NCBI GenBank assembly: GCA_027451445.1
Contig: DAIDJG010000367.1
Coordinates: 1-43,387 of the forward strand
Length of the DNA: 43,387 nucleotides
Direction: 5' to 3'
DNA from: Singulisphaera sp.
GTDB taxonomy: Bacteria; Planctomycetota; Planctomycetia; Isosphaerales; Isosphaeraceae
Under the pieces are notes generated by a model. The model was not told where the DNA came from and made no database searches. It saw only the letters and a program-made list of their open reading frames with translations. Of this stretch, positions 12,701 through 18,300 are shown one piece after another (the first letter of the stretch is position 1; each line of letters begins with the position of its first letter). A program made the translations under genes and the position numbers.

Positions 12701-14839
12701 AGCGGCACGTTCGGCAGCAACGTCACCGCCTTCACGAACCCAACGTTCCAGGTATCCAACATCGAGACCACGGCGCAGCAGGTCATCCTGCTTCGTGCGA
12801 CCAGCGCGAACGGCAGTTACACGCCCGTCAACACGCTGACCAACCCCACGTTTAAAGACGGTTTGGTCTCGATCCAGGATCCGGGACCGGTGCAGCCGGA
12901 CGGCACCTACTATTACGAGGTCAAACAGGTCGACGTCGCCGGTAACACGAGCCCATCGAGCAGCCCGCTCGCGATCACGATCGATACCGCGCCACCGCCC
13001 CCCACGGCAGCCCCATCGCTCACTCCGGGCAGCGACACGGGCGTCAGCAATAGCGACAGAATCACGCAGAACAATGGCTCCGCACAGGCTCCGCTGACGT
13101 TCGCGGTCAACGTTGCCGGCACGACGGCGGTCACCAACCCATTCGTCCGCCTCTACGACGTCTCGGGAGCCACGCCGGTGCTCGTCGGCGGCCCTGTTGC
13201 GGCGGTCAACGGTGTCGCGACGATCACTATTAACAATCACAAGCTGGACGATGGCGAGCATGATTTCGCAACGTCCGTTGCCGCCAATGACACCAGCCCG
13301 GAGAGCACGCTGTCGCCCAGCACCGCGGTCACCATCGAGACGAGCACGCTCTACAAAGGCGACTCGCTGACCTCCAACTTCACGACCGTCGCACCCGGAT
13401 CCTTCACGTTCTACTTCAACCACCCGCTCGCCAACCTCGCGCCCGGCGTGGCCAACGGTACCGGATTCAACAGCAACCCGTTCGCGGTCATGCTGATCCC
13501 CAGCGGGCCGGATGGCGCCGCGACCCAGGCGCAGACGGGCACGTTCTGGACCGGCAACGACCTGCCCGTGCACAGCACGCTCGTCTATCAGGTCAACAAC
13601 GATGGAACCTCGCAGATTACCCTCACCCCGACGGTGCCGCTGGGAACGAACCTCTATCTCCTTTCGGTCCAGCCGAGCCTCACGGACCTCGCCGGCAACT
13701 CGATCACGATGGCGGGCGGCAACTCGGGGCCGTTCTACGACTCGTTCGACCTTCGGCTTCCGGCCGTCACCCCGAGTGCGCCTCAGGTCGTCAGCGTGAC
13801 CACTCACAACGGTACGACCGCAATCACGCCCAACACCAATCCGACCATCGCCCAGCCCGACTCGATCGCGATCCGGTTCAACAAGGCGATGGACTTCTAC
13901 CAGATCAACAACACCACGATCACGCTGTCGGCCGTGCTCGCAGGGTCGTCGACCCCAATCGTCGTACCGGCGGCCGTGACGTACAGTCCGTCGAACGATA
14001 CGGCGTACCTTACGCCCACAAGCATGTTGACTCCGGGGACGAAGTACATCGTCTCGGTGAGCGGTGCCCTGACCGACGATACGAACTTCCCGAGCACCGG
14101 CACACCGCTTGGGGTCAACTATGCGACGTCGTTCGAGGTCAACAGCGGCCCCGTGACGCCGAGCACCGGACCGTTTGTGGTCACGGCCACAACGCCGGTC
14201 AACGGCACAATCGCACAGGGACCGATCGGTTACGTGTCGGTCACGTTCTCGGCAGCGCTCAGCACGCAGTCGATCGGCCGCTACGCGATCATGGTGACGC
14301 CGAACCCCGCCGCACCCAACAACTATGTCCCGGTCAACGCGCAGTACGCGTTCAATCCCAACACCGACCAGTTGATCATCGTACCAACCGACGTTCTGGG
14401 CAACGCGATCGACTACCTGTCGCTCTCGAACCTGAACGCCGCCAACACCAACGCGCCGCTGCAGAACAACATCGGACAGGCGGCGGGCGTGGGCTCGAAC
14501 GCTCCGTACTACGCCACCTGGAAGCTTGCTCTGCCGGGGACTTCTGCCAACGTCGTGCGGCAGTCGTCGAGCGCCCTGGAATTCGTGACGCCATCGGCCA
14601 CGACGCCAACCGTCGTTTCCACGACAACGACCACAACCAGCACGATCACGCCCGACACGTCGACATCCGCGCCCGGCCACGTGTCCGGCAATCGCGTTCC
14701 GCAGTCGCTCGCCCACGCGACGCGACGGCAAATCCGGCTCGCGATGCGTGAGGCGGCCATCGAGCACGATCGCAACCTCTGGCTCGCCGCCCTCGAGGCG
14801 CTGGCAGGCGAGCCTGTCAAACGAGTGCGGCGAGTCTGA
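725..14839 (+). CDS. giant LEPR-XLL secreted/surface multidomain protein 1 (4704 aa)
   Basis: Start ATG follows GAGAGAGG by five bases, a context shared with the next gene. Residues 31-50 hold the basic planctomycete leader ending in LEARTLLS (LEPR-XLL type); no normal hydrophobic signal peptide is visible. Then come Asp-box propeller pieces (about 88-359 and 557-762; STDGGNSWT, STDGGNTFG, SVDGGQSFG), a P domain (361-520), Ig-like (782-975), eight glycine-rich NPGSGYTS repeats (986-1290), Ig-like, P domain 2 (1440-1599), a large VPS10/BNR-like propeller with Asp boxes (1616-2890) interrupted by P domain 3 (2595-2736), nine Ig/FN3-like repeats (3030-4089), SbsA-type Ig domains and a conserved basic tail (4613-4704). 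I saw no cysteine. Family knowledge supports export and surface location; ligand, partner and any enzyme activity are unknown. No protease catalytic domain accompanies the P domains. Confidence 0.9.
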   Translation: MRRAASRIGTHTFDGLFGAARRSQKQRWGKLRRLAMDELEARTLLSTLPAPPVSSTYVNLSVPFGPQSYNASTTVNPPASTTDPAGNNSSPTIIVNPANPQQMAAVWENTSSAGTFAEGAYSTDGGNSWTLFTPADDLPVFTQGNPQGNFLAVTDVSAAFDRNGDIYTLVSEHTADNSAGTGGELVLNKFGINADGSLSHAIQDKIVDSWTILGATNVNQDLKPTIAVDTNLANGLPNQTNVYTNATINQADPHAGNVYIAWGTNDLNGSGVGNFTANTIKMVVSTDGGNTFGAPFNADTRGNVGHQADSAPQIAISQGSATVAPGQVSVVWDDFGSGNANGSNLDQIDFTSIQPGNGSVADLAVPAKNTGPVNGTIAVSGANNPAVNTTFPIAVPAGITPTNLAVKVEITHPTLANVSLTLISPDGKTKIPLVAPGAATGANFGASSFGDNAATVFVPSAPISLANAAAPYVNKFSTPGLANLLNKPLQSGNWLLQVTDNGTAAGSVAYLADAELAVTQGFIPTPAINVIAGGKGVDGNGIAVRGALLNSYPLASTVDPLGIGPGITIASDNTLGAYSATAGNLYIAYTDRDTNPAITTNPADNTDIYVITSTNGGLTWNPAVKVNNDSAAIDGYSEAYLRQGLGVETGRPQFQPSIAVDGTTGSVVVTYYDARYDSADARVAMTLATSVDGGQSFGGETPLNQPLNAYDEATSSTTVNLGPVLDNQSPGNPKTDATFSYGSHQSVAVWGGQVFAAWSSNLNGGFNPLATDHLDIRVAHATISSGPRIVSGTSGPVGDPSNTSPTAADLLNDQPNPINGGPQAQAFEVTFDRAVDANTFTPDQVIIQEHDANGNVLQTLNGVAAGIVVTPVASSLSANGLYTQFIVTFPPDTIPGTIAYEVGSGISDDVNWAVSGQTNSTGNSMDQNGNGYTLAGSYTIDEKNNAFSMPTPTNGIPLGGSYVRSSLPIVIPGPHVIATDVGKRGVTAIQATNPGVGYTSVPTVTISGGGGSGATATAAISGVVTGVAITDGGVNYTSAPQVIFSGGGGSGAAGTAVLTNGVVTSVLITNPGAGYTSTPAVSFNGGGGAGAAGNASIGEGVTGYFITNPGSGYTSVPTVTLSGGGGSGAAADAVLSGVVSAIQVNNPGSGYTFTPTVTLSVPQGDPGSGAAATAIISGVVSAISVANPGFGYKSVPTVTISGGGGSGATAVAVLSGGEVSAIEVTNPGSGYTSAPMVTISGSGVSTAMATASVTIGVTGFIITNPGSGYVTPPTVTITGGGGSGAAATAYTITSIPGAAGPQPTADNEVLNAAQSSLNVTFNQDIANSSFTPAQVLSIIGPAGSVGPALSVTPFNDGTEPGTSRTFAVNFATQALSGTYTVQLASTIASATNAAAGISSYQLDSNLNAGVYDLMQIAAPGQKTTITQSATTPLIFPQGTTPVTYTNNVPLSIPAGSTQTSSISVPSSYLIQGETLQLNIFDTADPNLSAVLIPPPAVATALGLAPGQGIPLFANVGANGGQANFLNTLFDDSNPSVTTPIVNGGAPFSGRYTTQGLLTLAALNQQSAAGTWQLQITNAAGANVPTATLTNWSLTFMQLVPNSGLGEPVADQATGSFRIFTMDPTNAVSSQSWTSVGPAPIGALNGNNSGMVGGIAVDPSDPSGNTVYVAGADGGIWKTTNFLTTNPAGPTYIPLTDFGPASGINIGGLTIFGRNNNPQNSIIFAVTGFADGLSTPGGGANNVTGNQLSKGVGVLRSMDGGQTWQLLDSTVNVDSAGNYLPLSSVLRDHAFVGSTSYKIAVDPNPTPAGNVIVYLTLNTALGGNAGVWVSYDSGNTWGLVNRNFNPGLPESPVNTNRIPNLAGQATDVAFDNTSGATNTISNPTGNLQVIYAAIQGQGVFISPNEGQNWSLLTQGSGDLLIQNGDSGNRSPLPNATLTAPNGSGRIVLATPALVPVSTPNADTENQIYSGWIYAAILSGGQLNGIYMSKDHGHNWVQVMDPTALQNVNGFQPAIPDGSGSANVAGGGNYDVTASPVLNQGDFNLTLAIDPQNPNIIYLGGLKAGNEAGLIRLDTTDVADPHNFTTSDTNNDGGTLQTATTGPVTLNGLGLHGYNPLANPTLNLLYQPGNVLSGDATIVVSDASGFSNSGNGVKWIPFDLPGNSVDQHRLAIMIDPTTGLPRLIIGDNNGVFTGVDNNGTFVTGSTGKNANGVFTTGINGVSVAGNFVNGIGTHSIALGSRNGNLSITQFYDGAAQPSSAAAQVAYVQNLIDAGLLYATSQSNGSVYSPTGILTTGAGNSAADPTDAGNLVWNENSSPPPGRITARGPSGGDITTAQTGTFDPTTVGNLYSYLFPNGGGNGSDFITVQSPENAAFPNQPVGTTNGLLINNAPSPPNPDSLDWPDFQGMPLVVNPIDAQQELVASATGLIFRTENMGLNWFQIANGSQLDGAQVSAMAYGAPDPAFPNNGSLDDFIYAGTKFGNIYVTQNGGGSQGVSGNNPWTQVSFGLDGSFVRQIITDPNRGSHDAYALTNEGVYYLADVQKLLNDINLAQHNPNNPADKVPAIDGWQRIDGAFNANVHSQDPPPNPNTNPPYGTVPNNGTGMTTNTFPGDFNSFPIGHISITVNISASNPANVSAVLVAPNGTQITLFGQGTKITNFQNVTFDDNATTSAYSNNIPPGTTTFQVGSLQYLNAFANMDVQGQWTLKVTDTNANSNVTDTTFISGWSMTVDAVTQQAQTSNVYGITSNAFGDPNQAAPLFGGPLQLTPAYGFGAVTSIAADWRYVIPNSFSGPETTSPTSTHPILYVGGVGGVLQSIDNGQSWSVFPAPLAGSAPDVVPPAGQTGGMPTANVTSLTMSTGDVNPTTGHPIQTPGDPNVMVASTYGNGMYAIRLAPQVFPTSLGLDANNPPPQGSDVGALPTDLITDVKGAFIDGYSEASGFGGNVRITLYDYTNPANPVYIGGFNPALGIGAGNPTDIPANYTDAAGHFSVQIANTAELTDGVKSIGVQATDDSGTEGNVGLFQYTLITATPPTPGIQGLDTGLPTPNGSDSGTLGDQITNVAQPYLDVTGIGTAQTAPMTVDAPYTVILLRSTSASGPFNQVATLSSAAGGTVAIQDLNTLIDTTAGTTDTGTPYYYEAEQEDIAGNISLPSAPFQITYKSTASTPTNLALDSNNPIVGGSSDTGVSGTDNITNDTQPYFVASNIEPGARQLILLRATSVDGGYTPVNTENLTSPSSTIAIQDPGPVQPDGTYFYEVEQVDVAGNTSAVSAPLSVLFVTAPQPAPLTAVLDPTSVTGPAGGHLTADTSPKFDVSGVDLTFPFPSDGPATVFLLRSLSPTGGFTQVAQAQGTAAMMVLQDPGPVPGSVTGITWYYEVRQEDVAGNVSAPSAVVPVTIKSSALTPTQLELDPSHPVPGGSDTGLSNTDDITSDNQPFFIVSSIEPTAREVILLRSSDGGTTFTPVSTLNLTSPSPATVSIQDTGPVQPDGTYVYEAEQVDIVGNISAPSAPLQITVLTTKPSTPAMSLDSASDSGVPGDSITNVTGPTFDISGATVNPAVPSDGPYQIVLLRSTSPNGVFTQVATAPVGSSSTLTVRDGGPLSGNPPVSGNTYYYEVEQEDVAGNFSPPSAPLQITVKTAAQTPNSVALASSSDTGISNSDGVTTNTQPFITASSIEDNATQVILLRATSAGGPYNPVNTLNNPTVTNGSVTIQDPGPVQPDGVYYYEVKQVDIAGNTSLPSTPFKVVVVTSTPTAPSLTLANGGGTGGNVTNSTSPTFDVSGVTVTPPVPGDAPYAVILLRSSTGTAGSFTPVATSGGTTIQDPGPVRPDGNYFYEVEQEDVAGNTSPPSAPLNVLIVTSTPSTPSIALASDSGLAGDNTTNVTSPSFTVSGVTITPPFSGDTPYQVLLLRGTSASGPFTQVAAVAGGSTGSVTIQDPGPLAGTPPVSGIPYFYEVEQEDAAGNVSAPSAPLQIIIKTTAQTPAALELDPASESGTFGSNVTAFTNPTFQVSNIETTAQQVILLRATSANGSYTPVNTLTNPTFKDGLVSIQDPGPVQPDGTYYYEVKQVDVAGNTSPSSSPLAITIDTAPPPPTAAPSLTPGSDTGVSNSDRITQNNGSAQAPLTFAVNVAGTTAVTNPFVRLYDVSGATPVLVGGPVAAVNGVATITINNHKLDDGEHDFATSVAANDTSPESTLSPSTAVTIETSTLYKGDSLTSNFTTVAPGSFTFYFNHPLANLAPGVANGTGFNSNPFAVMLIPSGPDGAATQAQTGTFWTGNDLPVHSTLVYQVNNDGTSQITLTPTVPLGTNLYLLSVQPSLTDLAGNSITMAGGNSGPFYDSFDLRLPAVTPSAPQVVSVTTHNGTTAITPNTNPTIAQPDSIAIRFNKAMDFYQINNTTITLSAVLAGSSTPIVVPAAVTYSPSNDTAYLTPTSMLTPGTKYIVSVSGALTDDTNFPSTGTPLGVNYATSFEVNSGPVTPSTGPFVVTATTPVNGTIAQGPIGYVSVTFSAALSTQSIGRYAIMVTPNPAAPNNYVPVNAQYAFNPNTDQLIIVPTDVLGNAIDYLSLSNLNAANTNAPLQNNIGQAAGVGSNAPYYATWKLALPGTSANVVRQSSSALEFVTPSATTPTVVSTTTTTTSTITPDTSTSAPGHVSGNRVPQSLAHATRRQIRLAMREAAIEHDRNLWLAALEALAGEPVKRVRRV
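3680..4594 (+). repeat. eight glycine-rich ~38-aa repeats inside giant protein 1
   Basis: Residues 986-1290 are eight copies of a unit resembling VTxIxVTNPGSGYTS-xPTVTISGGGGSGA-xAxAxxSGV. The Gly-Ser loop and the NPGSGYTS turn are strongly kept and positions between them vary, while copy 5 has a longer loop with PQGDPGSG. The regular short strands suggest a beta-solenoid or stacked beta-hairpin rod; this fold is inferred, not shown. Confidence 0.85.
9812..12991 (+). repeat. nine tandem Ig/FN3-like repeats in giant protein 1
   Basis: Nine units of about 118 residues each end in a strand like YYYEVEQEDVAGNxSxPSAPL. Two unit types can be told apart: type B has SDSGxxGDxITNVT and QEDVAGN, type A has xIExxAxxVILLR, VQPDG and QVDVAGN. 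Their order here is B A B A B A B B A. The array probably forms a long stalk. Confidence 0.85.
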
Positions 14840-14853
14840 AGACTCGCCGCACT
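14824..14853 (+). terminator. 13-bp hairpin enclosing the stop codon of giant gene 1
   Basis: Bases 14824-14836 and 14841-14853 are perfect reverse complements; the four-base loop TGAA holds the stop codon TGA (14837-14839). There is no T-run, so it may act as an mRNA 3'-end stabiliser, a termination-efficiency element or a Rho-type site rather than an intrinsic terminator. The same layout is found at the end of the second giant gene. Confidence 0.6.
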
Positions 14854-15069
14854 GAGTTGCCGCCGAACCGCAACCCCGCAAGCCAAGGCGACGACGCTGG
14901 CCACCGCCAACCTCCGCTGCACTGGTTCGCTTCGTCAGAAAGGAGTTCCTCTCGCCTCTCACGCGTGCGACGGATGACGGAAAAACCGGTTCTCCTGCGC
15001 CAAATACCACGCCCGGTTTGGCGACTGTGAGGGCACTTCGGACATCCATGCATCGCATTGCGCACGCAC
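14854..15069. other. intergenic DNA between the two giant genes
   Basis: No gene is supported. A 7-bp hairpin with arms CGCCAAA and TTTGGCG lies at 14998-15023, and nothing else clear is seen. The rest of the gap to 15301 is the duplicated upstream region described separately. Confidence 0.5.
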
Positions 15070-15128
15070 GATAAACACACAGATCTTCCTGATTCAGTTT
15101 GGTGGGGCCTCCATAAATCCTTGTATTT
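15070..15128 (+). promoter_or_regulatory. 59-bp upstream element, copy 2
   Basis: This is the counterpart of 491-549, with the same length, no gaps and about 85 percent identity by eye. It starts 232 bp ahead of the second giant gene. Substitutions are scattered and do not follow codon third positions, which argues against a conserved small peptide and for a DNA or RNA control element, or simply recent duplication. Confidence 0.55.
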
Positions 15129-15184
15129 GAATGGTTACTTTGCGGATTGTATCGCAAGGGTCGTCGACAAAGCGTCCGGATGGC

Positions 15185-15213
15185 TTGACGGGCAAGTTTT
15201 TAACCGGCATTCT
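15185..15213 (+). promoter_or_regulatory. candidate promoter of giant gene 2
   Basis: TTGACG (15185-15190) and CATTCT (15208-15213) are separated by 17 bp, matching the pair ahead of giant gene 1. The downstream leader is also alike: CACCTCGTCCAC, a GACGTCTC block, GGGCTCC and GACTGAGAGAGGCAA directly before the ATG. The -10 is poor, so a non-housekeeping sigma factor is possible. Confidence 0.4.
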
Positions 15214-15301
15214 CGTTTTATCGTTTTCGTAATCTGGCGGGATCATCACACCTCGTCCACAAGACGATGACGTCTCAGGGCTCCGACTGAGAGAGGCAAT
15301 C

Positions 15302-18300
15302 ATGCGCCGCGCAGGATCCAGGGTTGGCAAGGTTTCGGTCGATCGCTCAGAGGGTTCCGAGGGGCGTTCGTTGCTGAGGCTGCGCAAGTCGAAGTGCCGA
15401 CGGCTTGCGCTCGAATCGCTCGAGGAGCGAACACTCCTTTCGACGCTGCCGACGACCTCGGCCACGGCCTGGGCAAACTTGAACACGGCTATCGGCGAAA
15501 GCGGGACCGGCGGTGCCGGCGGTGGCAACAACAGCTCGCCGACGATCGTCATCGACCCGAACAATTCCCTCGACCTGGCGGCGGTCTGGGTCCGGACAAC
15601 GGGGACTGGCTCCAACCGGCTTGGAGCCTACTCGAGTACCGGCGCACAGTACACCTCGGTGATCGAGGGCGCCTACTCAACCGACGGCGGAAATTCCTGG
15701 AACGCGTTGACAATCGCTGGGCTCAATCAGGTCGACCTCTCGCAGTCACAAGTGGGCGTCAGAGTTGGTTACAACGAGATCACCGACCCGAGCATCGCCT
15801 TCGACGGCTCGCATAACCTTTACCTCTCATACTCCGAGCACAACAACTCCTTCAGCGCCGGTTCGATCGATCTCGACAAGTTTACTTTTAACGGCGGCGC
15901 CCCGACGCAGGTGACACTGACCGGCGGTGGCAGCTCAGGCCCATACTCAATCCTCTACCAGTGGGCTGGCACCCAGGGAAGCGCACCGGCATACGCGCCT
16001 GCCCTTGCGGTGGATTCCAGTCCGGTGCCGAACGCGAGTACCTTCCTTCAGGGCCCTGTGGGCGTCAATGTCGGTCCGGCCGGCAACGTCTACGTCAGCA
16101 CGCCAAGCGGCAACATGGTGATGCAGTACAGCCTGACGACGGGCGGACTGCTCAACACGTACGCGAGTGCCGGGCAGGCGAGCCCCCAATACCAGGCATT
16201 CAATAACACCAATACGGAACTTTATGTTCCGAATCCCGCGAACCAGTCGGTCACCGCATACGACACCAACCCGACCACTCCACCGACGAGCACCGTCGAC
16301 GGTACTTTCACACTCAAGGGCGACACGCTGAACGTGCCCGAAGGCGAAGCGTATGGCCCTGATGGAAATCTTTACGTCGTCAACACCGGGGGTAACGACG
16401 TCCTCGAATATGACGGTTTCAGCGGTGCGTTCATCAAGGATTTCGTCCTCCCGGGAACCGGTGGTCTCAACGCTCCCAACGGCATCGCGTTCGTTCCTGG
16501 CGACGTAAACGGGAGCTTTTACGTCAGCAGCAGCAACAGCAACCAGATTCTCGAGTTCTACGGACCCAAAGCGTCCACCGCGCTCCAAGGAACGCTCGTC
16601 CCGGGCGGCACGATCACCGGCAACGCCAAAAGCCCCCTCGGCCAGCCGGGTGCCTTGGCTTACGCCCCGGCCGCGAGCCTGACGGGCGCCAACGACCTCT
16701 TCATCGCCAACACCGGCAACGAAAGTCTCACCACGAACGGTGGGACTCTCACCGCTCCGGTGTTCCAGGGCGCCTCGCTGAGCAACCCCCTCGGCGAGGT
16801 CATGACCACCACGACCCTTTCCAATGGCGACGTCATCCCCGTTCTCCTGGTCGTCAATCAAGGCTCTGCCACCCAGAACACCGGCTCCATCCTGGAATAC
16901 GACGGCACGAGTGGCGCCTTCATCAAGACGCTTGTCTCTAATCTGCCGCAACCTGACAGTATCGCCGTCGACTCCCAGTTGCCGACCGGCAACGTTTACG
17001 TAACGAGCAGCACGCAAAACGAGGTGCTCAGCTTCACGGTCGCAACCGGTGCGAACAATCCCCTCAATCCGTCAGGGGCCGTTTACGCCTCATTCGGAAT
17101 GAGTACGCCCGCCGGCCTTACGTTCGACCCCAAGTCCGGCAACCTCTTCGTGGTGAGCACGGCGACGAATAGCGTTGAAGAATTCAACGGTCCGACGTCG
17201 GGCACGCCTGGTGCGTTCGTCACACAGTTCGTCAATAACAGTGGTCTGCTCAGCAAAGCGGACGGCATCGCCTTCGGTCCGGACTCCAACCTCTACATCA
17301 GCAGCTCCCAGTCGAACACCATTGTTGCCTATCAAGGGACGACGGGAGCGAGTCCCGGCGCCCCGATCAAGGTGTTCGTCTCCGCCGGTCTCGACGGGAT
17401 GATCAACCCCAAGGGAATCGCCTTCGACCCGTCCAGCGGCAACCTGCTCGTTGCCGCGAGTGGGACCGTGTACGAGTTCTACGGGCCGACGGGAGTCGCG
17501 CCCGGGTCGGGTGTCACCACACCGTTCGGCGTTGGCATTTACACCAATACGAACGCGTTGTCGTCGGCCTACGGCATCGCGATCGGCTCGAACGGCCTGG
17601 TTTACGTCTCCAGCACCGGCACGAGCGAGGTGCTTCAGTTCGGCGGCACTTCGAACGCTCCGGTCGCCGCAGGCAACTTGATCGGCGATTTCGCGGCAAG
17701 CTATGACCCGACCGGTCTGGCGTTTGACGGCAGCGGCAATTTGTATGTGTCCATCGGGTCGCCCGCGGTCACCAAGCCTGCCATTCAGCAGAAAGGGATG
17801 GTCATCGAGTACACCCTTGGACTCGATGCGTCCAACAACATCGTCGCAACGTACGCCGGTACGGTCGCAGATCCTCAAACTGCTCTTTTCACAAAAGGCG
17901 CCGTGAGCGATCCGATCGGCCTGACCTTTGACAGCAGCGGCAAGCTCTATGTGGTCAGCGCGGGAGACGCCGAGGTCATGCGGTTCGCGCCTCCCGCTGC
18001 GACCACACCTCCAACCTTCCCGTGGACCGCCAGTCCCTCGTCGGGCAACGGGGCCGCCGTCTACACGACAGCCGGACTCAGCGCTCCCTTCGACATCGCT
18101 ATTGGGGGAACTGCCGGCAATGTGTACGTGACCGACGACGGATTTGCTCCGGGTCAGGTTGTTCAGTTCGCAGGTCCGGCCGCGGTGAACGCCGGCACTC
18201 TGTTGAGTCCCGCTGCGGGCTTTGCCGCGGTCTTCGACCCCGTGGCTGTGGCCTTTGATTCGAGCGGCAATCTCTACGTTGCCAACCAGTCGGCGAACAT

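Noticed and set aside
14817-15080. 87-codon - strand ORF with several cysteines between the giant genes
   Set aside because: It begins within the duplicated upstream region and ends in the 3' hairpin; the cysteine spacing matches no zinc-binding pattern I can support.
12419-15157. 912-codon open frame on the - strand
   Set aside because: It is antisense to the giant gene, Arg-rich with no domain, and arises from the strong GC third-position bias of the real frame. Other long antisense frames (for example 7667-9835 and 39188-41299) are rejected for the same reason.
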